Source: Ignatzschineria sp. F8392 (lineage in GTDB: Bacteria; Pseudomonadota; Gammaproteobacteria; Cardiobacteriales; Wohlfahrtiimonadaceae). Taken from it: DNA of 64,000 nt. A model generated the notes under the pieces. It saw only the letters and a program-made list of their open reading frames with translations. It was not told the DNA's origin and ran no database searches. The stretch is from positions 1 through 64,000 of the forward strand of contig NZ_NEFF01000002.1 of the NCBI RefSeq assembly GCF_002252045.1, read 5' to 3'. How positions within the stretch are numbered: position 1 is the first letter of the stretch; every line of letters begins with the position of its first letter. Both the position numbers and the translations under genes were made by a program. Positions 1 to 11,486 of the stretch are shown here, piece after piece.

Positions 1-596
1 AAAAAAATAGATGCTGGAATTGTTTGGTTAGACTTCTATTCTTTTGCTCACGCAAACAAATACAAGCCCCCATACAAACTTACTTAAGATTAATTTGTTA
101 AAGAACTTTAGGGTTAAAGTGAATCAAACTTGAATCTCTTACCGCCCTAAGCAGACGAACTATATTACAGAAGTGATTCGCTCGTGTCAATTTTATTTTC
201 GACCTCTTTTTAAGCACCGATTCAATTTTAAAGACTACTAGAAAACTGAACTTAAACTTTAAAGAGAGAAGCAAAGAAACTACTAGAGAACTGGGCTTCT
301 ACCGAATCATCTTCAACGTTGCCGTCTGAATGAGTGGTGTATCTTACCCCTTTCATTTTTATTTGCAACTCTTTTTTTGAATAAGTATGAACAAATCTCA
401 ATCAACCGTTACAATAGCTCATTGATGATCAACTTTCTCTGATTCCCTATTAACGACGGAAGCAGTGAGAGAAAATCTCCCTCGCTCACTATTATGCTCC
501 TATAGTAACCCTATAGTAACCCCTATATAACCTGCTACATATAACAGCTATGTGATTGAACCTCATTAACTAATCTTACTAACTAATAGAGTCTCT
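1..596. other. Gene-free leader region
   Basis: I see no credible coding frame here. The stretch is AT-rich and contains a short degenerate direct repeat around 500-532 (two copies of an 11-bp unit CCTATAGTAAC followed by a variant). It also holds two similar 20-bp segments near 233 and 277 that share ACTACTAGA. The promoter of the following transporter gene probably lies in the last 150 bases, but no clear -35/-10 pair stands out. Confidence 0.5.
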
Positions 597-1451
597 ATGC
601 GCAATCCGCTACTACTTGGTATCTTTTTTGTCTTTATCTCTCAGATCGCATTTGCCCTAATGGATAGCTCCATCAAATGGCTGAGCAATGATATCTCGAC
701 GGCTACCATTATCTTCTTTCGAAATCTAGTCACCCTCTTTTGGGTATTGCCGGCATTCTACTACTCTGGCGAGATGCGAAACTCCATCAGGCGCCTACCT
801 CTTCATGCGATTCGCTCCCTATCAGGTCAGATTGGCATGATCTTAATCTTTATTTCGTTAAAGGTACTTCCCCTCTCTGATGCCACGGTTCTACGCTCAC
901 TGACGCCACTCTTTGTGCCGATATTGGCTTTTATTTGGCTCAAAGAGAGATTAAGTTGGGTCTTAATCCCGAGCTTTCTTTTAGCACTTGCCGGCGTTTG
1001 GATGTTAGCAGATGTGGATAAACCTCAATTTACCGTACTCTCGCTTCTTCCTATTATTGCGGGTGTCTTTGTTGCGATGGCGATGGTCGCGATCAAAAGA
1101 GTCAGCCGCGTGGCTAAAGGGGAGGAGATTGTCTTCTACTTCTCTTTGACCGGGATTGTTTCCGCATTAGGCTTAGCACTCTTTACCGAATTCAGTCTTC
1201 CCTCATCATTTGCCGTTTGGGGTGTTGTCTTATTGATGGGGCTCTTTGGATCACTCGGGCAAATTTGGGTAACACGCGCTAATACATTGACCGATGCTTC
1301 GATTTTAGCGCCCTTCTACTACCTTAATGCCGTATTTGGTGCTCTTCTCTCCCATTTTATCTGGGATGAGACATTAGGTTTTTGGGGTTGGTTAGGCGCA
1401 CTACTCGTTATTTTTGCAGGATTACTCCTGCTCTTCGTCCCCCGAAAATAA
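597..1451 (+). CDS. DMT-superfamily (EamA) inner-membrane transporter
   Basis: This 284-residue protein is almost entirely hydrophobic, with about ten predicted membrane segments. They fall into two EamA repeats, roughly residues 5-137 and 148-281, the usual length and layout of drug/metabolite exporters of the RhaT/YdcZ/EamA kind. Conserved family features include SSIKWLS near the N-terminus and the RSLTPLFVPILAFIWLKE segment at the end of the first repeat. The substrate cannot be read from sequence; characterised relatives export amino acids, purines or metabolites. It stands alone, with no co-oriented partner close behind. The start codon has only a weak ribosome site (AGAGTCTCT), but the frame leaves no better choice. 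Confidence 0.85.
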   Translation: MRNPLLLGIFFVFISQIAFALMDSSIKWLSNDISTATIIFFRNLVTLFWVLPAFYYSGEMRNSIRRLPLHAIRSLSGQIGMILIFISLKVLPLSDATVLRSLTPLFVPILAFIWLKERLSWVLIPSFLLALAGVWMLADVDKPQFTVLSLLPIIAGVFVAMAMVAIKRVSRVAKGEEIVFYFSLTGIVSALGLALFTEFSLPSSFAVWGVVLLMGLFGSLGQIWVTRANTLTDASILAPFYYLNAVFGALLSHFIWDETLGFWGWLGALLVIFAGLLLLFVPRK

Positions 1452-1534
1452 CAGGTACATCATGCGTTCTATTTCCCTTTCTAAGATGAAAATGAAGATC
1501 AGATAGGTAGGAGATGAGGTAGACGATGATGTAG

Positions 1535-1569
1535 TAATGAAAGATATTAATGAAAGATAGTAATATGAT
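1535..1569. repeat. 13-bp tandem repeat, about 2.6 copies
   Basis: Two adjacent copies of a 13-base unit (TAATGAAAGATAK) at 1535-1547 and 1548-1560 are followed by a partial third. It lies 84 bases beyond the transporter stop codon and is one of many short degenerate tandem repeats near gene ends in this window. Confidence 0.8.
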
Positions 1570-1624
1570 CTATTAGGGGCATGCCTTAATCGCATGTGAT
1601 AGAGATAACATTGAGGATATTAAG

Positions 1625-2014
1625 ATGAAAAAATTAATCATGGCACTAACATTGCCGGCACTACTAACTACCCTTGCAATTGCGCAAGAAGATAACTCAG
1701 CAGAAGAAGCCATCGGTTATCGTACTCCGCTTCAAGCCATCTTGGCAGAAAATAACTTTCTAGATCATGAGGAACTCTCCACAATAACCTTAACTCAAAA
1801 GCTCAATCGTGTTGAATCTCCCGATGCGGTGATGATTACACTTACGGAATCAGGCTTGTTGGATGATTCTATCTCGGCAATCAGAACCACCTATATCGTT
1901 AAGCAATTAATAAAAGATGAAACCCCTATTTGGGTGATCGATGAGAAATTCACAGAACAGAAGTGTCAAAGAAGTGAAGATCCTAATACATTTACCAGTG
2001 ATCTTTGCCCTTAA
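1625..2014 (+). CDS. Small secreted protein of unknown function
   Basis: I do not recognise this 129-residue protein. It starts with a typical Sec signal peptide (MKKLIMALTLPALLTTLAIA, cleavage likely after residue 20). The mature part is acidic, of mixed composition, and has two cysteines near its end (about C114 and C128) that could form a disulphide in the periplasm. A ribosome site (GAGGATATTAAG) precedes the ATG. It is followed by a strong hairpin that separates it from the convergent helicase gene. No catalytic motif is visible, so I give no function beyond an exported protein. Confidence 0.7.
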   Translation: MKKLIMALTLPALLTTLAIAQEDNSAEEAIGYRTPLQAILAENNFLDHEELSTITLTQKLNRVESPDAVMITLTESGLLDDSISAIRTTYIVKQLIKDETPIWVIDEKFTEQKCQRSEDPNTFTSDLCP

Positions 2015-2087
2015 GAGCCCTTTCGTTCGGACTTATCACTATTATTGATGCTTTTTGATTTTGATATTTTGATAGCCTGGATAACAA

Positions 2088-2121
2088 TAAAAAAACAGAT
2101 CGAACAGTATCCGATCTGTTT
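2088..2121 (-). terminator. Rho-independent terminator of rhlE
   Basis: A perfect 10-bp stem (AAACAGATCG at 2093-2102 pairing with 2112-2121) has a 9-base loop. On the minus strand it is followed by a run of seven T. It sits between two convergent genes and may stop both. Confidence 0.85.
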
Positions 2122-2151
2122 CCTTGTTTCTTATTAAATAGAGATAGAGTG

Positions 2152-3645
2152 TTATCTCTCTTCCACCTTCTTCACTCTACGGCGTCGTCTTGGTCGCTCT
2201 GAGGGAGAAGTGTTAGTGGACTTATTACCACCTCGTCCGCTTCCGGATTTTTCTGAAGGATTACCGGCATTCTCGCTATTAACTTTTCTGCGAGTTTGTC
2301 GATGAGTGCTATTTTCACTTTTTTCTGCGCGCTCGCCACTATTATTGCTGTTGCTGCCGCGAGATGATTGGCCTCGTCCACGCCCTCTACCTGCACTGCG
2401 ACTATTTCCTCGACTATTTCCATGACTGCTTCCCCGACCTCTACCGCCACGCCCTGTTTCAATCGGTTCTGCTTTAATCGTTGGATCAGGCTCAAAGCCA
2501 GCAATAGTTGCTTTAGGGATCTCTTTTTTCAGAAGGCGTTCGATATCTTTTAGAAGCTTCTGCTCATCAATACAAACCAATGAAACAGCTTTACCCGTTG
2601 CAGCTGCTCGCCCTGTTCGCCCAATACGATGCACATAATCTGCCGGCACACTTGGTAGATCAAAGTTTACAACAAAAGGCAGCTCAGCAATGTCGATACC
2701 ACGCGCGGCAATATCTGTCGCTACTAACACCTGAAGTGCATCGGCTTTGAAATCCGCTAAGGCTTTCGTTCTTGCACCTTGACTCTTATTGCCATGAATC
2801 GCAGCCGCCACAATCCCTCTATCATTAAGATATTCTGTTAAACGATTAGCACCATGTTTTGTTCGGCAGAAAACCAATACCTGTTGCCAATTTTCGCGCT
2901 CAATAAGATGGGAGAGAAGCTCACGCTTACGGGTCTTATCAATAAAATAGAGTTCTTGTGTAACTTGATCGGAGGCTCTCTTCTCCCTTTCGATCTCCAC
3001 TGTGGCAGGTTGATGCAATAATTTGGTAGCTAATGCCGTAATCTCTGGAGAAAAGGTTGCTGAGAAGAGCAATGTCTGGCGTTTTGCCGGTAGTTTGGAG
3101 AGAACGCGCCGAATATCATGGATAAAGCCCATGTCTAACATACGATCCGCTTCATCTAAAACAAGATACTCAACCTGTGAGAGATCGACCGCATTTTGCT
3201 GCTCTAGATCGAGAAGACGACCTGGCGTTGCTACTAAGATATCGACCCCGCCACGAAGCTTCATCATTTGAGGATTGATACTCACTCCACCAAAGACCAC
3301 TAGAGAGCGGAGTTTAAGGTGTCGGCTATAGATCACAAGATTCTCATGGATCTGCGCCGCCAACTCCCTTGTAGGAGAGAGAATCAACGCTCGAACAGCT
3401 CTTCTATTTTGTCTATTCTGCCCACTTTTCGCTGAACCTGTTACGGATGCTTGACTCATTAATTCTAAAATCGGAAGTGTAAACCCGGCGGTTTTACCCG
3501 TTCCCGTCTGCGCGCAGGCCATAAGATCACGCCCTTTAAGGATGATCGGAATTGCTTGTTGTTGGATAGGTGTAGGCTCACTATATCCAGCGTCACTAAT
3601 TGCTGTTAAAAGTTCATCACGTAAACCGAGGGAGTTAAAAGACAT
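2152..3645 (-). CDS. rhlE: DEAD-box ATP-dependent RNA helicase RhlE
   Basis: The 497-residue protein carries all the helicase motifs in order: Q motif ([10 protein letters not shown]), Walker A AQTGTGKT at 45-52, PTRELA, TPGR, DEAD at 164-167, SAT at 195-197, and HRIGRTGR in the second RecA domain. The first 45 residues closely resemble E. coli RhlE. A glycine/arginine/serine-rich tail of about 100 residues (from roughly 395) is longer than in E. coli and fits an unstructured RNA-binding extension with RGGRGRG-type repeats. RhlE proteins remodel RNA during ribosome assembly and mRNA turnover in the cytoplasm. It is transcribed alone and divergently from brnQ. Confidence 0.93.
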   Translation of the reverse strand: MSFNSLGLRDELLTAISDAGYSEPTPIQQQAIPIILKGRDLMACAQTGTGKTAGFTLPILELMSQASVTGSAKSGQNRQNRRAVRALILSPTRELAAQIHENLVIYSRHLKLRSLVVFGGVSINPQMMKLRGGVDILVATPGRLLDLEQQNAVDLSQVEYLVLDEADRMLDMGFIHDIRRVLSKLPAKRQTLLFSATFSPEITALATKLLHQPATVEIEREKRASDQVTQELYFIDKTRKRELLSHLIERENWQQVLVFCRTKHGANRLTEYLNDRGIVAAAIHGNKSQGARTKALADFKADALQVLVATDIAARGIDIAELPFVVNFDLPSVPADYVHRIGRTGRAAATGKAVSLVCIDEQKLLKDIERLLKKEIPKATIAGFEPDPTIKAEPIETGRGGRGRGSSHGNSRGNSRSAGRGRGRGQSSRGSNSNNSGERAEKSENSTHRQTRRKVNSENAGNPSEKSGSGRGGNKSTNTSPSERPRRRRRVKKVEER

Positions 3646-3839
3646 AAAGCGTGTACACCTATCTAAAAGAAAGGAGCACTATACACTAATTGGAGAGAAT
3701 TTATCCGACATTCCATTTTTAACAGCCTATAAAAAATTCAACAAGCCCTCGATTTTTTTAGTAAAGTCATCAACGTTTAGGCAAAACCTACAGGTTCATT
3801 TTGTCCCCAAAAGGGACGTTTTAAAATTCGAGATAAGAT

Positions 3840-5228
3840 ATGAAGAATAACAAACTCTCTCTAGCATCTTACATCACCGTTGGGTCGATGTTATTTGGTC
3901 TATTTTTTGGCGCCGGCAACTTAATCTTTCCGGTACATATGGGGCAAGAAGCGGGAGCTTCTACCTTAATGGCAACGATTGGATTTATTCTCACCGGGGT
4001 CGGTCTTCCCTTTTTAGGTGTTGTGGCGATTGGATTTTCCAAAAGTAATGGTCTATATGATCTAGCAAGTCGTATCACTCCGGCTTATGGACTCTTCTTT
4101 ACGATGGTTCTCTATCTCACGATTGGTCCATTCTTCGCCCTTCCCCGTACGGCAACTGTCTCCTTTGAGATCGGTTTGACCCCATTCCTCGGTGAAGATC
4201 AATATACAATTGCCCTCTTAATCTTTACGATTCTCTTCTTTCTACTTGCGTGGATCTTATCGCTCAACCCGAGCAATATTATGATGTGGATCGGAAAAGT
4301 ACTCAATCCGCTCTTTTTGATCTTTTTAGCCTTTCTAATTATTAGCGCCTTTATCGGTCCGATGGGGGAGATTGAACCGCTTGCTGTTCAGCCGGCATAT
4401 CAAGGAAGTCCTTTCTTTAAAGGATTTACTGAAGGTTATAACACCATGGATGTCTTAGCTTCTCTCGCTTTTGGGATTATTGTGGTTAATGCAATCAAAA
4501 GTTTTGGGGTGACAAATACGACCGATATCGCCAAAGACACCTTTAAGTCGGGCATTATCAGCTTAATTTTAATGAGTGTAATCTATGGTTGCCTTGCTTA
4601 TATCGGCGCGATGAGTCTCAATGCTTATCCGCTCTCTGAAAATGGTGGTATCGCCCTCGCACAGATCGCAACTTACTACTTTGGTGCCTATGGCTCTATT
4701 CTTTTAGCGATCATCATTACCGTTGCTTGCCTCAAAACTGCAATCGGTCTGATCTGCGCCTGTGCGGAGATGTTTAATCAGCTCTTCCCTAAGATCGCTT
4801 ATCGTACCTTTGTTCATCTCTTTAGCTTGATTAGTATGCTGATTGCAAATGTGGGATTAACCGCTATTATCAGCATCTCTATTCCGGTATTGATGTTTCT
4901 CTATCCATTAGCGATCACCTTGGTCTTTTTAGCTTTTGCCTCACCCCTTTTTCATCACAAGAAGATTGTCTATCAATTTACAATCGGTTTTACCTTTGTA
5001 ATTGCGGTAGTTGAAGGTTTAAAAGCATCCTCTGAAGTGATTAGCCAAAACCCGATCATTTTTAGCATTACCTCATTTTTTGATCATCTTCTTCCACTTT
5101 CCGATGTCAATATGGGCTGGATTCTTCCCGCAATTGCCGGCTTTGTGATTGGGTGGGGAATCATGTTACTACAAAGCAATCGCACAAAACAAAAGACAAG
5201 TCTCTCATCAGTTACTGATAAGCAATAA
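3840..5228 (+). CDS. brnQ: Branched-chain amino acid carrier BrnQ (LIVCS family)
   Basis: This 462-residue inner-membrane protein has about twelve hydrophobic segments. It carries the family signature near the N-terminus (GLFFGAGNLIFPVHMGQEAG), which places it with the Na+-coupled leucine/isoleucine/valine carriers. The length matches the family (about 430-460). The ATG follows a weak AGATAAG ribosome site. The leader, between the divergent rhlE start and brnQ, includes a small GTCCC/GGGAC hairpin at 3803-3817 of unknown purpose. No amino-acid biosynthetic neighbours are present. The family assignment is strong; precise substrate preference is inferred. Confidence 0.93.
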   Translation: MKNNKLSLASYITVGSMLFGLFFGAGNLIFPVHMGQEAGASTLMATIGFILTGVGLPFLGVVAIGFSKSNGLYDLASRITPAYGLFFTMVLYLTIGPFFALPRTATVSFEIGLTPFLGEDQYTIALLIFTILFFLLAWILSLNPSNIMMWIGKVLNPLFLIFLAFLIISAFIGPMGEIEPLAVQPAYQGSPFFKGFTEGYNTMDVLASLAFGIIVVNAIKSFGVTNTTDIAKDTFKSGIISLILMSVIYGCLAYIGAMSLNAYPLSENGGIALAQIATYYFGAYGSILLAIIITVACLKTAIGLICACAEMFNQLFPKIAYRTFVHLFSLISMLIANVGLTAIISISIPVLMFLYPLAITLVFLAFASPLFHHKKIVYQFTIGFTFVIAVVEGLKASSEVISQNPIIFSITSFFDHLLPLSDVNMGWILPAIAGFVIGWGIMLLQSNRTKQKTSLSSVTDKQ

Positions 5229-5398
5229 TTAACCGCTGATAATATTGAAAATAGATAATAAAACTTCATTCAGTCAATGGCGGATCCATTGCGGTCTATT
5301 AAGGTCTATTAAAAACCCTCTCGAAAATGTGAAATAAACGACATCATCGAGATGGGTTATTTTTTAGATCTTATTTAAGAAAAGTCTACCTTATAATC

Positions 5399-5716
5399 CT
5401 AACGCTTCATCCAACCTGGCAAATCAGAATGTGCATGCAATATTCGCCAAACATGAATGCTATTATCTTCTTCCATATAAAAAATCAAATAAGGAAAGCG
5501 CTGTAATTGCCAACTTCGCAAGTTAGGAATCTCCAGCTCATAAGCGTAACGAGTCGAGCCACTTGAGGGGTGTTCACCAATATGTTGAATCGATTTTTCT
5601 AAATCATCAATAAAAGAGAGTGCTAATCTTGCCGATTCTTCCATATAATAAAGCAGAGCATTTTCAATATCCTGCTCTGCTAATATTGATTTGGTGATCT
5701 GTCTGTTAGTCATCAT
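5399..5716 (-). CDS. parE: ParE/RelE-fold type II toxin
   Basis: The 105-residue protein has the ParE/RelE-like pattern. It has an N-terminal helix region (ILAEQDIENALLYYME) and a central IQHIGEHPSSGSTRY. It ends in strands with the family motif LRSWQLQRFPYLIFYME, then IHVWRILHAHSD. Toxins of this fold poison DNA gyrase (ParE) or cleave mRNA on the ribosome (RelE); similarity to the ParD partner favours ParE. It begins five bases after the antitoxin stop codon, so the two are certainly co-transcribed. No truncation is visible, so the pair looks functional. Confidence 0.85.
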   Translation of the reverse strand: MMTNRQITKSILAEQDIENALLYYMEESARLALSFIDDLEKSIQHIGEHPSSGSTRYAYELEIPNLRSWQLQRFPYLIFYMEEDNSIHVWRILHAHSDLPGWMKR

Positions 5717-5721
5717 AAAAA

Positions 5722-5955
5722 CTATTTAGAAAACACTTTATTACGTAAATTCTGAAAATAGTGCTGATCTAAAGCTTGCTCCGACCTAGGGGATCTTGCA
5801 CCTTCTAATAAAATATTTCTAAGCTTTTCACGCTCTAATTCTTTACGAATCAAATCTTTTACATATTCACTATTTGTACTATATGTTCCGTTTTGGACTT
5901 TATCTTCGACAAATTCTTTTAACGATTCCGGCAAAGATATATTCATTGTACTCAT
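5722..5955 (-). CDS. parD: ParD-like ribbon-helix-helix antitoxin
   Basis: This is a 77-residue CC2985/ParD-type antitoxin. The N-terminal MNISLPESLKEFVEDKV is the DNA-binding strand and first helix of a ribbon-helix-helix dimer. YSTNSEYVKDLIRKE is the second helix, and the polar tail would wrap the toxin. A strong GGAGG ribosome site precedes the ATG, while the toxin downstream has only a weak one, as is usual for keeping antitoxin in excess. Family members repress their own operon by binding a palindrome at the promoter, and one is present just upstream. Confidence 0.88.
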   Translation of the reverse strand: MSTMNISLPESLKEFVEDKVQNGTYSTNSEYVKDLIRKELEREKLRNILLEGARSPRSEQALDQHYFQNLRNKVFSK

Positions 5956-5972
5956 ATTGCCTCCTAACTATT

Positions 5973-5989
5973 TTGGCAAAAACTGCCAA
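5973..5989 (-). promoter_or_regulatory. Candidate ParD operator
   Basis: A perfect inverted repeat TTGGCA-5-TGCCAA lies 18 bases upstream of the antitoxin start codon. Its position and symmetry fit autoregulation by a ribbon-helix-helix antitoxin; binding itself is inferred. Confidence 0.5.
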
Positions 5990-6075
5990 TTACTGAATAC
6001 ATTTTAGTCTACTCACCAAGTCTTGGACAATATTTTTTACATCGCAATCACAAACCAATAGATAATCAAGCATGC

Positions 6076-6108
6076 AAAAAACTCCCCCAATTAATGATTA
6101 GGGGAGTT
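6076..6108 (-). terminator. Terminator of thiC
   Basis: An ACTCCCC/GGGGAGT hairpin is followed on the minus strand by a run of six T, about 50 bases after the thiC stop. Confidence 0.85.
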
Positions 6109-6157
6109 TCAAATATAGTATTTTAAAACTATAAATTTCCAATTATTCTAAATCGAA

Positions 6158-8119
<1,962 letters not shown>

Positions 8120-8159
8120 TCATCTGCCTATCTCTAACGCTTTACAGATCTACTATAGA

Positions 8160-8258
8160 TTGTTTACTTCCCTACGCTGGTACTAGCCAGATCAGGTCCT
8201 GAGGGTTTAAGCATAATTCATGCTAATCTCAGCCCAACTTCATTGGGCACCCCTAGCG
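8160..8258 (-). promoter_or_regulatory. TPP (thi-box) riboswitch
   Basis: Reading the minus strand, the element has the hallmark segments in order: CTAGGGGTGCC, GGGCTGAGAT, ACCCT, GGACCTGATCTGG and TACCAGCGTAGGGAAG. These match the thi box almost base for base. It lies about 215 bases upstream of the thiC start. Thiamine diphosphate binding is expected to lower thiC expression. Confidence 0.96.
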
Positions 8259-8673
8259 AAATCATCTGCACCTTTTATAGATGCAGACCATTACAGTTAT
8301 AGCTTGTCTCCTCTTTAAAAGCAAATGGAGCAGAAGAAAGAAAAAATAGTAATCCGAGAGATCCTCTCTGCCGAGATCTCTTTACAGAGAGAGAAAGTAA
8401 CTGCTAAAAATCTATACGCTTTTCGAAGATTTGCTTTTACTCACCGCTATTTACCCCTATAATGCACCGTTCTTGCCGATCGATTTATCGCTCTTTCCAA
8501 TACTCATAAAAGAGGGGTTGCTATCACTTCTTTGCATCTTTGCAGATAAATGAGAGCATCGAACGGTACCCTTAAATCGTTATCATCAATAGTCGCTTCA
8601 AAAGAGCGATCTTTTATCAACTTCTCATCAAGAAGTGATAAGGTGAATAACATCGATAAAAAAGGAAATAGGA
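8259..8673. other. Divergent promoter region, no gene
   Basis: This contains the outward promoters for thiC (minus) and the exported RidA gene (plus). Small open frames crossing 8504-8797 are shadows: they have no ribosome sites and overlap the RidA start on the opposite strand. Confidence 0.5.
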
Positions 8674-9144
8674 ATGAAAAAACTAACAGCAATCCTGCTT
8701 GCAGCAGGCATAACAATGGGTGGCGCAATGGCAGATGATATCGTAAGAACAGCAGCTCCTGGTGGGTTCCCCATCTCAACTGTCGTTGAAGTCCCAAGTG
8801 ATGTGACGACTTACTACCTCAGCGGTGCAGTTCCACCAAAATTGGAAGATGGCACTTTTGCTCGTACAACAGAAGAGCAGACTGTTGGTATTCTCAACTC
8901 CATCAAAAAGACCTTAGAAGAGCAAGGTTTAACGATGGGTGATATTGTTAAAATGCAAGTCTACTTAGTTGCTGATCCTGATCTTGGTAAAATGGATTTT
9001 GCCGGCTTTATGAAAGGTTACTCACAATTCTTCGGTGAAGGCGCTGAGACAAAAGTTCCAGCACGCTCAGCATTTGAAGTCAAAGGTTTAGCATTCCCAG
9101 AATGGTTAATCGAAATTGAAGTAATTGCTGCGAAGAAGAAGTAA
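8674..9144 (+). CDS. Exported RidA/YjgF-family protein
   Basis: The 156-residue product has a RidA (YjgF/UK114) domain from about residue 28 to 151, with VVEVPSDVTTYYLSGAVPP, the central TVGILNSIKKTLEEQGLTMGDIVKMQVYL and the C-terminal PARSAFEVKGL. It is preceded by a clear Sec signal peptide (MKKLTAILLAAGITMGGAMA). Cytosolic RidA deaminates reactive imine/enamine intermediates; that activity depends on the conserved arginine in the PARSA(F/T) motif, present here. An exported form would act in the periplasm, possibly with a different substrate. The ribosome site AGGAAATAGGA is good. Monocistronic, with its own terminator. Confidence 0.88.
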   Translation: MKKLTAILLAAGITMGGAMADDIVRTAAPGGFPISTVVEVPSDVTTYYLSGAVPPKLEDGTFARTTEEQTVGILNSIKKTLEEQGLTMGDIVKMQVYLVADPDLGKMDFAGFMKGYSQFFGEGAETKVPARSAFEVKGLAFPEWLIEIEVIAAKKK

Positions 9145-9599
9145 TCATCAGCGATAATGATTACAACTCACGTTGAACCTGCATCAAAAATGATACAACC
9201 CGAAGAAGATTCCTTCGAAAACGGTTCAACTAGCAAAACAAATTAAAGTTTTTTACCTACAAAACAGCAGAAAGTATAACTTTCACGCTAAAAAGTATAA
9301 TAAAACTGACACAACTCCCAAGCGTTATCCACGTTTGGGAGTTTTTTTATTTTAAGCTTGAGATCATTGATAAAATCAAGTTTTTAACAAAAAGAGCATG
9401 CGATATTCCATACATAACATTGCCTCTTTATTACTCGATTGATCGCTCATTGTTTGCAGAGTAAGAAAAGATCGTGCTATCTCTATCTAGAATAATCAAT
9501 TCAAAGAGTATTCAAATAATAATTACAAATAACGACTCACAACTATAAATAACTATAAAAAACAAAATAGACAAGACACTAAAGGATAGGAGGCTCATT
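9145..9599. other. Intergenic region between RidA and MFS genes
   Basis: Holds the RidA terminator and then an AT-rich promoter region ending in the strong AGGAGG ribosome site of the next gene. There is a 10-bp direct repeat (AACTATAAAT/AACTATAAAA) near 9541-9560. No coding signal. Confidence 0.5.
9314..9349 (+). terminator. Terminator of the RidA gene
   Basis: Stem ACTCCCAAGCG/CGTTTGGGAGT with one mismatch, followed by seven T. Confidence 0.9.
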
Positions 9600-10841
9600 A
9601 TGAGTTCGCGTTGGCTAGGCGTTTTATCGCTATTAGCATTAATTATCATTGCCTATGTTGATAGGGTAAATATCTCTGTCATGCTAGTGAATGAGGATTT
9701 CTTGCATCACTTTAATTTAATTGATAATAGAGCATTGCAAGGTGGACTAATGACCGCCTTCTTAGTCGGTTATGGCTTATCTGCCTTCTTTTTAACTCCA
9801 CTTTTTGAGAGTCAATGGGGCTATCGTAAAGGATTGCTTTTAAGCGTCCTCCTATGGGCCGTTTTCACCATGATCTCCCCGCTTGCAGGAAGCCTCTTTA
9901 TTCTCTTTATTATCCGCATACTTCTCGGAATTAGCGAAGGTCCCCTCTTTTCATTAAAAACAATGTATATCAAAGACCACTTTGCTGACGATGAATTAGG
10001 AAAGCCCAATGCGGTAAGCTCACTCGGTATCTCCTTAGGATTAGTATTAGGCTTTCCAATCGTAACCTATCTCATGAATCAATTCGGTTGGAAGGAATCA
10101 TTCTATATCCTTGGATTACTCAATCTTATTGTTGGAATTAGCCTCATCTACTTCTTTATCGATAAGCCTCAAAGAGTGTCACCGCTAGAAAATTCACAGA
10201 TTAAAAAAGGTATTTTAAGTTCAACACTAGAGACCTTTAAACTTGCTTGGAAGACGCCACTTTTAGGATGGATTATCTTAGTGGAGATCGCTACCTTAAG
10301 TTACCTTTGGGGATCAAGCTCATGGCTTCCCTCTTACCTTACTAAAGAGCATGGATTTTCTATTAAAGAGATGGGATTTATCTCCTCCTTACCCTTTATT
10401 GTTAGCATTCTCTCTAAATATGCCGGTGGTGCTTTTTTAGACAAAATCAATAAACAGCATGCAGCAATTGCTTTTATTATCGGGGGCTTTTTTACCGCTA
10501 TCTCAATGGGGGTTGTTGTATTCGCAGAAGATAAGTATTTAATCGCCATCTGTTTATTAGCCGCCAATGCCTTTTGGGGATTTCAAGGAGCTGCGATCCC
10601 TACCATTATACAGCACCAAGCTCATCCTCAAAGTGTCGGCTCAGCCTATGGCGTTATTAATGGCATCGGAAATACCTTTGCTGCGCTCATCCCTTTCATC
10701 ATGGGTATTGTCATTCAACAATATGCCTCAATCTCTTCGGGATTCTTCGTTCTCATCATCTCTCAGATATTAACCTGTATTGCCGGCTTAGGTTTATGGA
10801 TCAGAATGAAGTCTAAAAAACCTATCGCCACTTTGTGGTAA
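9600..10841 (+). CDS. MFS permease, ACS (anion:cation symporter)-like
   Basis: This is a 413-residue, twelve-segment major facilitator. The first helix ends in YVDRVNISVML, the signature of the ACS branch (hexuronate, galactonate and phthalate carriers). The loop after helix 2 has the degenerate MFS motif ESQWGYRKG. AGGAGG gives a strong start. It is followed 20 bases later by a VOC-domain gene on the same strand, probably one operon. The substrate is probably an organic anion, but nothing in the context identifies it. Confidence 0.85.
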   Translation: MSSRWLGVLSLLALIIIAYVDRVNISVMLVNEDFLHHFNLIDNRALQGGLMTAFLVGYGLSAFFLTPLFESQWGYRKGLLLSVLLWAVFTMISPLAGSLFILFIIRILLGISEGPLFSLKTMYIKDHFADDELGKPNAVSSLGISLGLVLGFPIVTYLMNQFGWKESFYILGLLNLIVGISLIYFFIDKPQRVSPLENSQIKKGILSSTLETFKLAWKTPLLGWIILVEIATLSYLWGSSSWLPSYLTKEHGFSIKEMGFISSLPFIVSILSKYAGGAFLDKINKQHAAIAFIIGGFFTAISMGVVVFAEDKYLIAICLLAANAFWGFQGAAIPTIIQHQAHPQSVGSAYGVINGIGNTFAALIPFIMGIVIQQYASISSGFFVLIISQILTCIAGLGLWIRMKSKKPIATLW

Positions 10842-10861
10842 ATCACTTTTAGGAGAGATAT

Positions 10862-11470
10862 ATGAAATATTCAAACAGTAGACAATCGCTTAATAAAAGG
10901 GGTCAAAAGCGATTATTGCCGGCGATGGTATTATCCCTATCATTAATAACGGGAGGAGAGATGGTAATGGCAGAAAAAGCACAACTTCAGGTGAATGATC
11001 AAGTAGAGAGCCAAAAAGCACAACAGCTTGCGGCAACAGAGAGCGGTTCTCCTTGGCTCGCCTCTAGATTATTAGTTCCCCATTTAACCGTTGTTGATGT
11101 AGTAGAGAGTAAACGTTTCTATCAAGAGGCTTTCGGTTTTGAATTACGCTTTGAGGATAGGCCGGGTGCCGAGAGTCAGCATGTTGAGATGAATTATTTA
11201 GGTGAGCTGATCTTAATGTTTGTTCCGGAAGATGTTCGTGGTTCCGATACTCGTGCGCCGATCGATTTTATGCCACCACAACAATTAACAAGCTACTTCT
11301 ATCTCTATGTTGATGATGTTGATCAGACTTTCCGCAATGCATTAGATGCCGGCGGAACAGCTATTACAGAACCTTACGACTCTGCATGGGGAGATCGCTT
11401 TGCCATCATCGCCGATCCTAATGGTTACCATTGGGGGTTGGCTAAGAGCTCAAAGCTGAGTTTTGATTAA
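10862..11470 (+). CDS. VOC-superfamily (glyoxalase-fold) protein with N-terminal export-like segment
   Basis: The 202-residue protein has a VOC domain at about residues 72-197: LTVVDVVESKRFYQEAFGF, a middle strand HVEMNYLGELILMF, and AWGDRFAIIADPNGYHWGL at the end. In metal-dependent members a His/Glu set from these strands binds the metal. The first 70 residues are unusual: a basic stretch, a hydrophobic run (LLPAMVLSLSLITGGEMVMA) and a polar linker, reading like a signal peptide. AGGAGAG precedes the ATG. It lies 20 bases behind the MFS gene, so the two may handle one compound. Function unknown; export is inferred. Confidence 0.8.
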   Translation: MKYSNSRQSLNKRGQKRLLPAMVLSLSLITGGEMVMAEKAQLQVNDQVESQKAQQLAATESGSPWLASRLLVPHLTVVDVVESKRFYQEAFGFELRFEDRPGAESQHVEMNYLGELILMFVPEDVRGSDTRAPIDFMPPQQLTSYFYLYVDDVDQTFRNALDAGGTAITEPYDSAWGDRFAIIADPNGYHWGLAKSSKLSFD

Positions 11471-11486
11471 CGATAAAATCATTATC

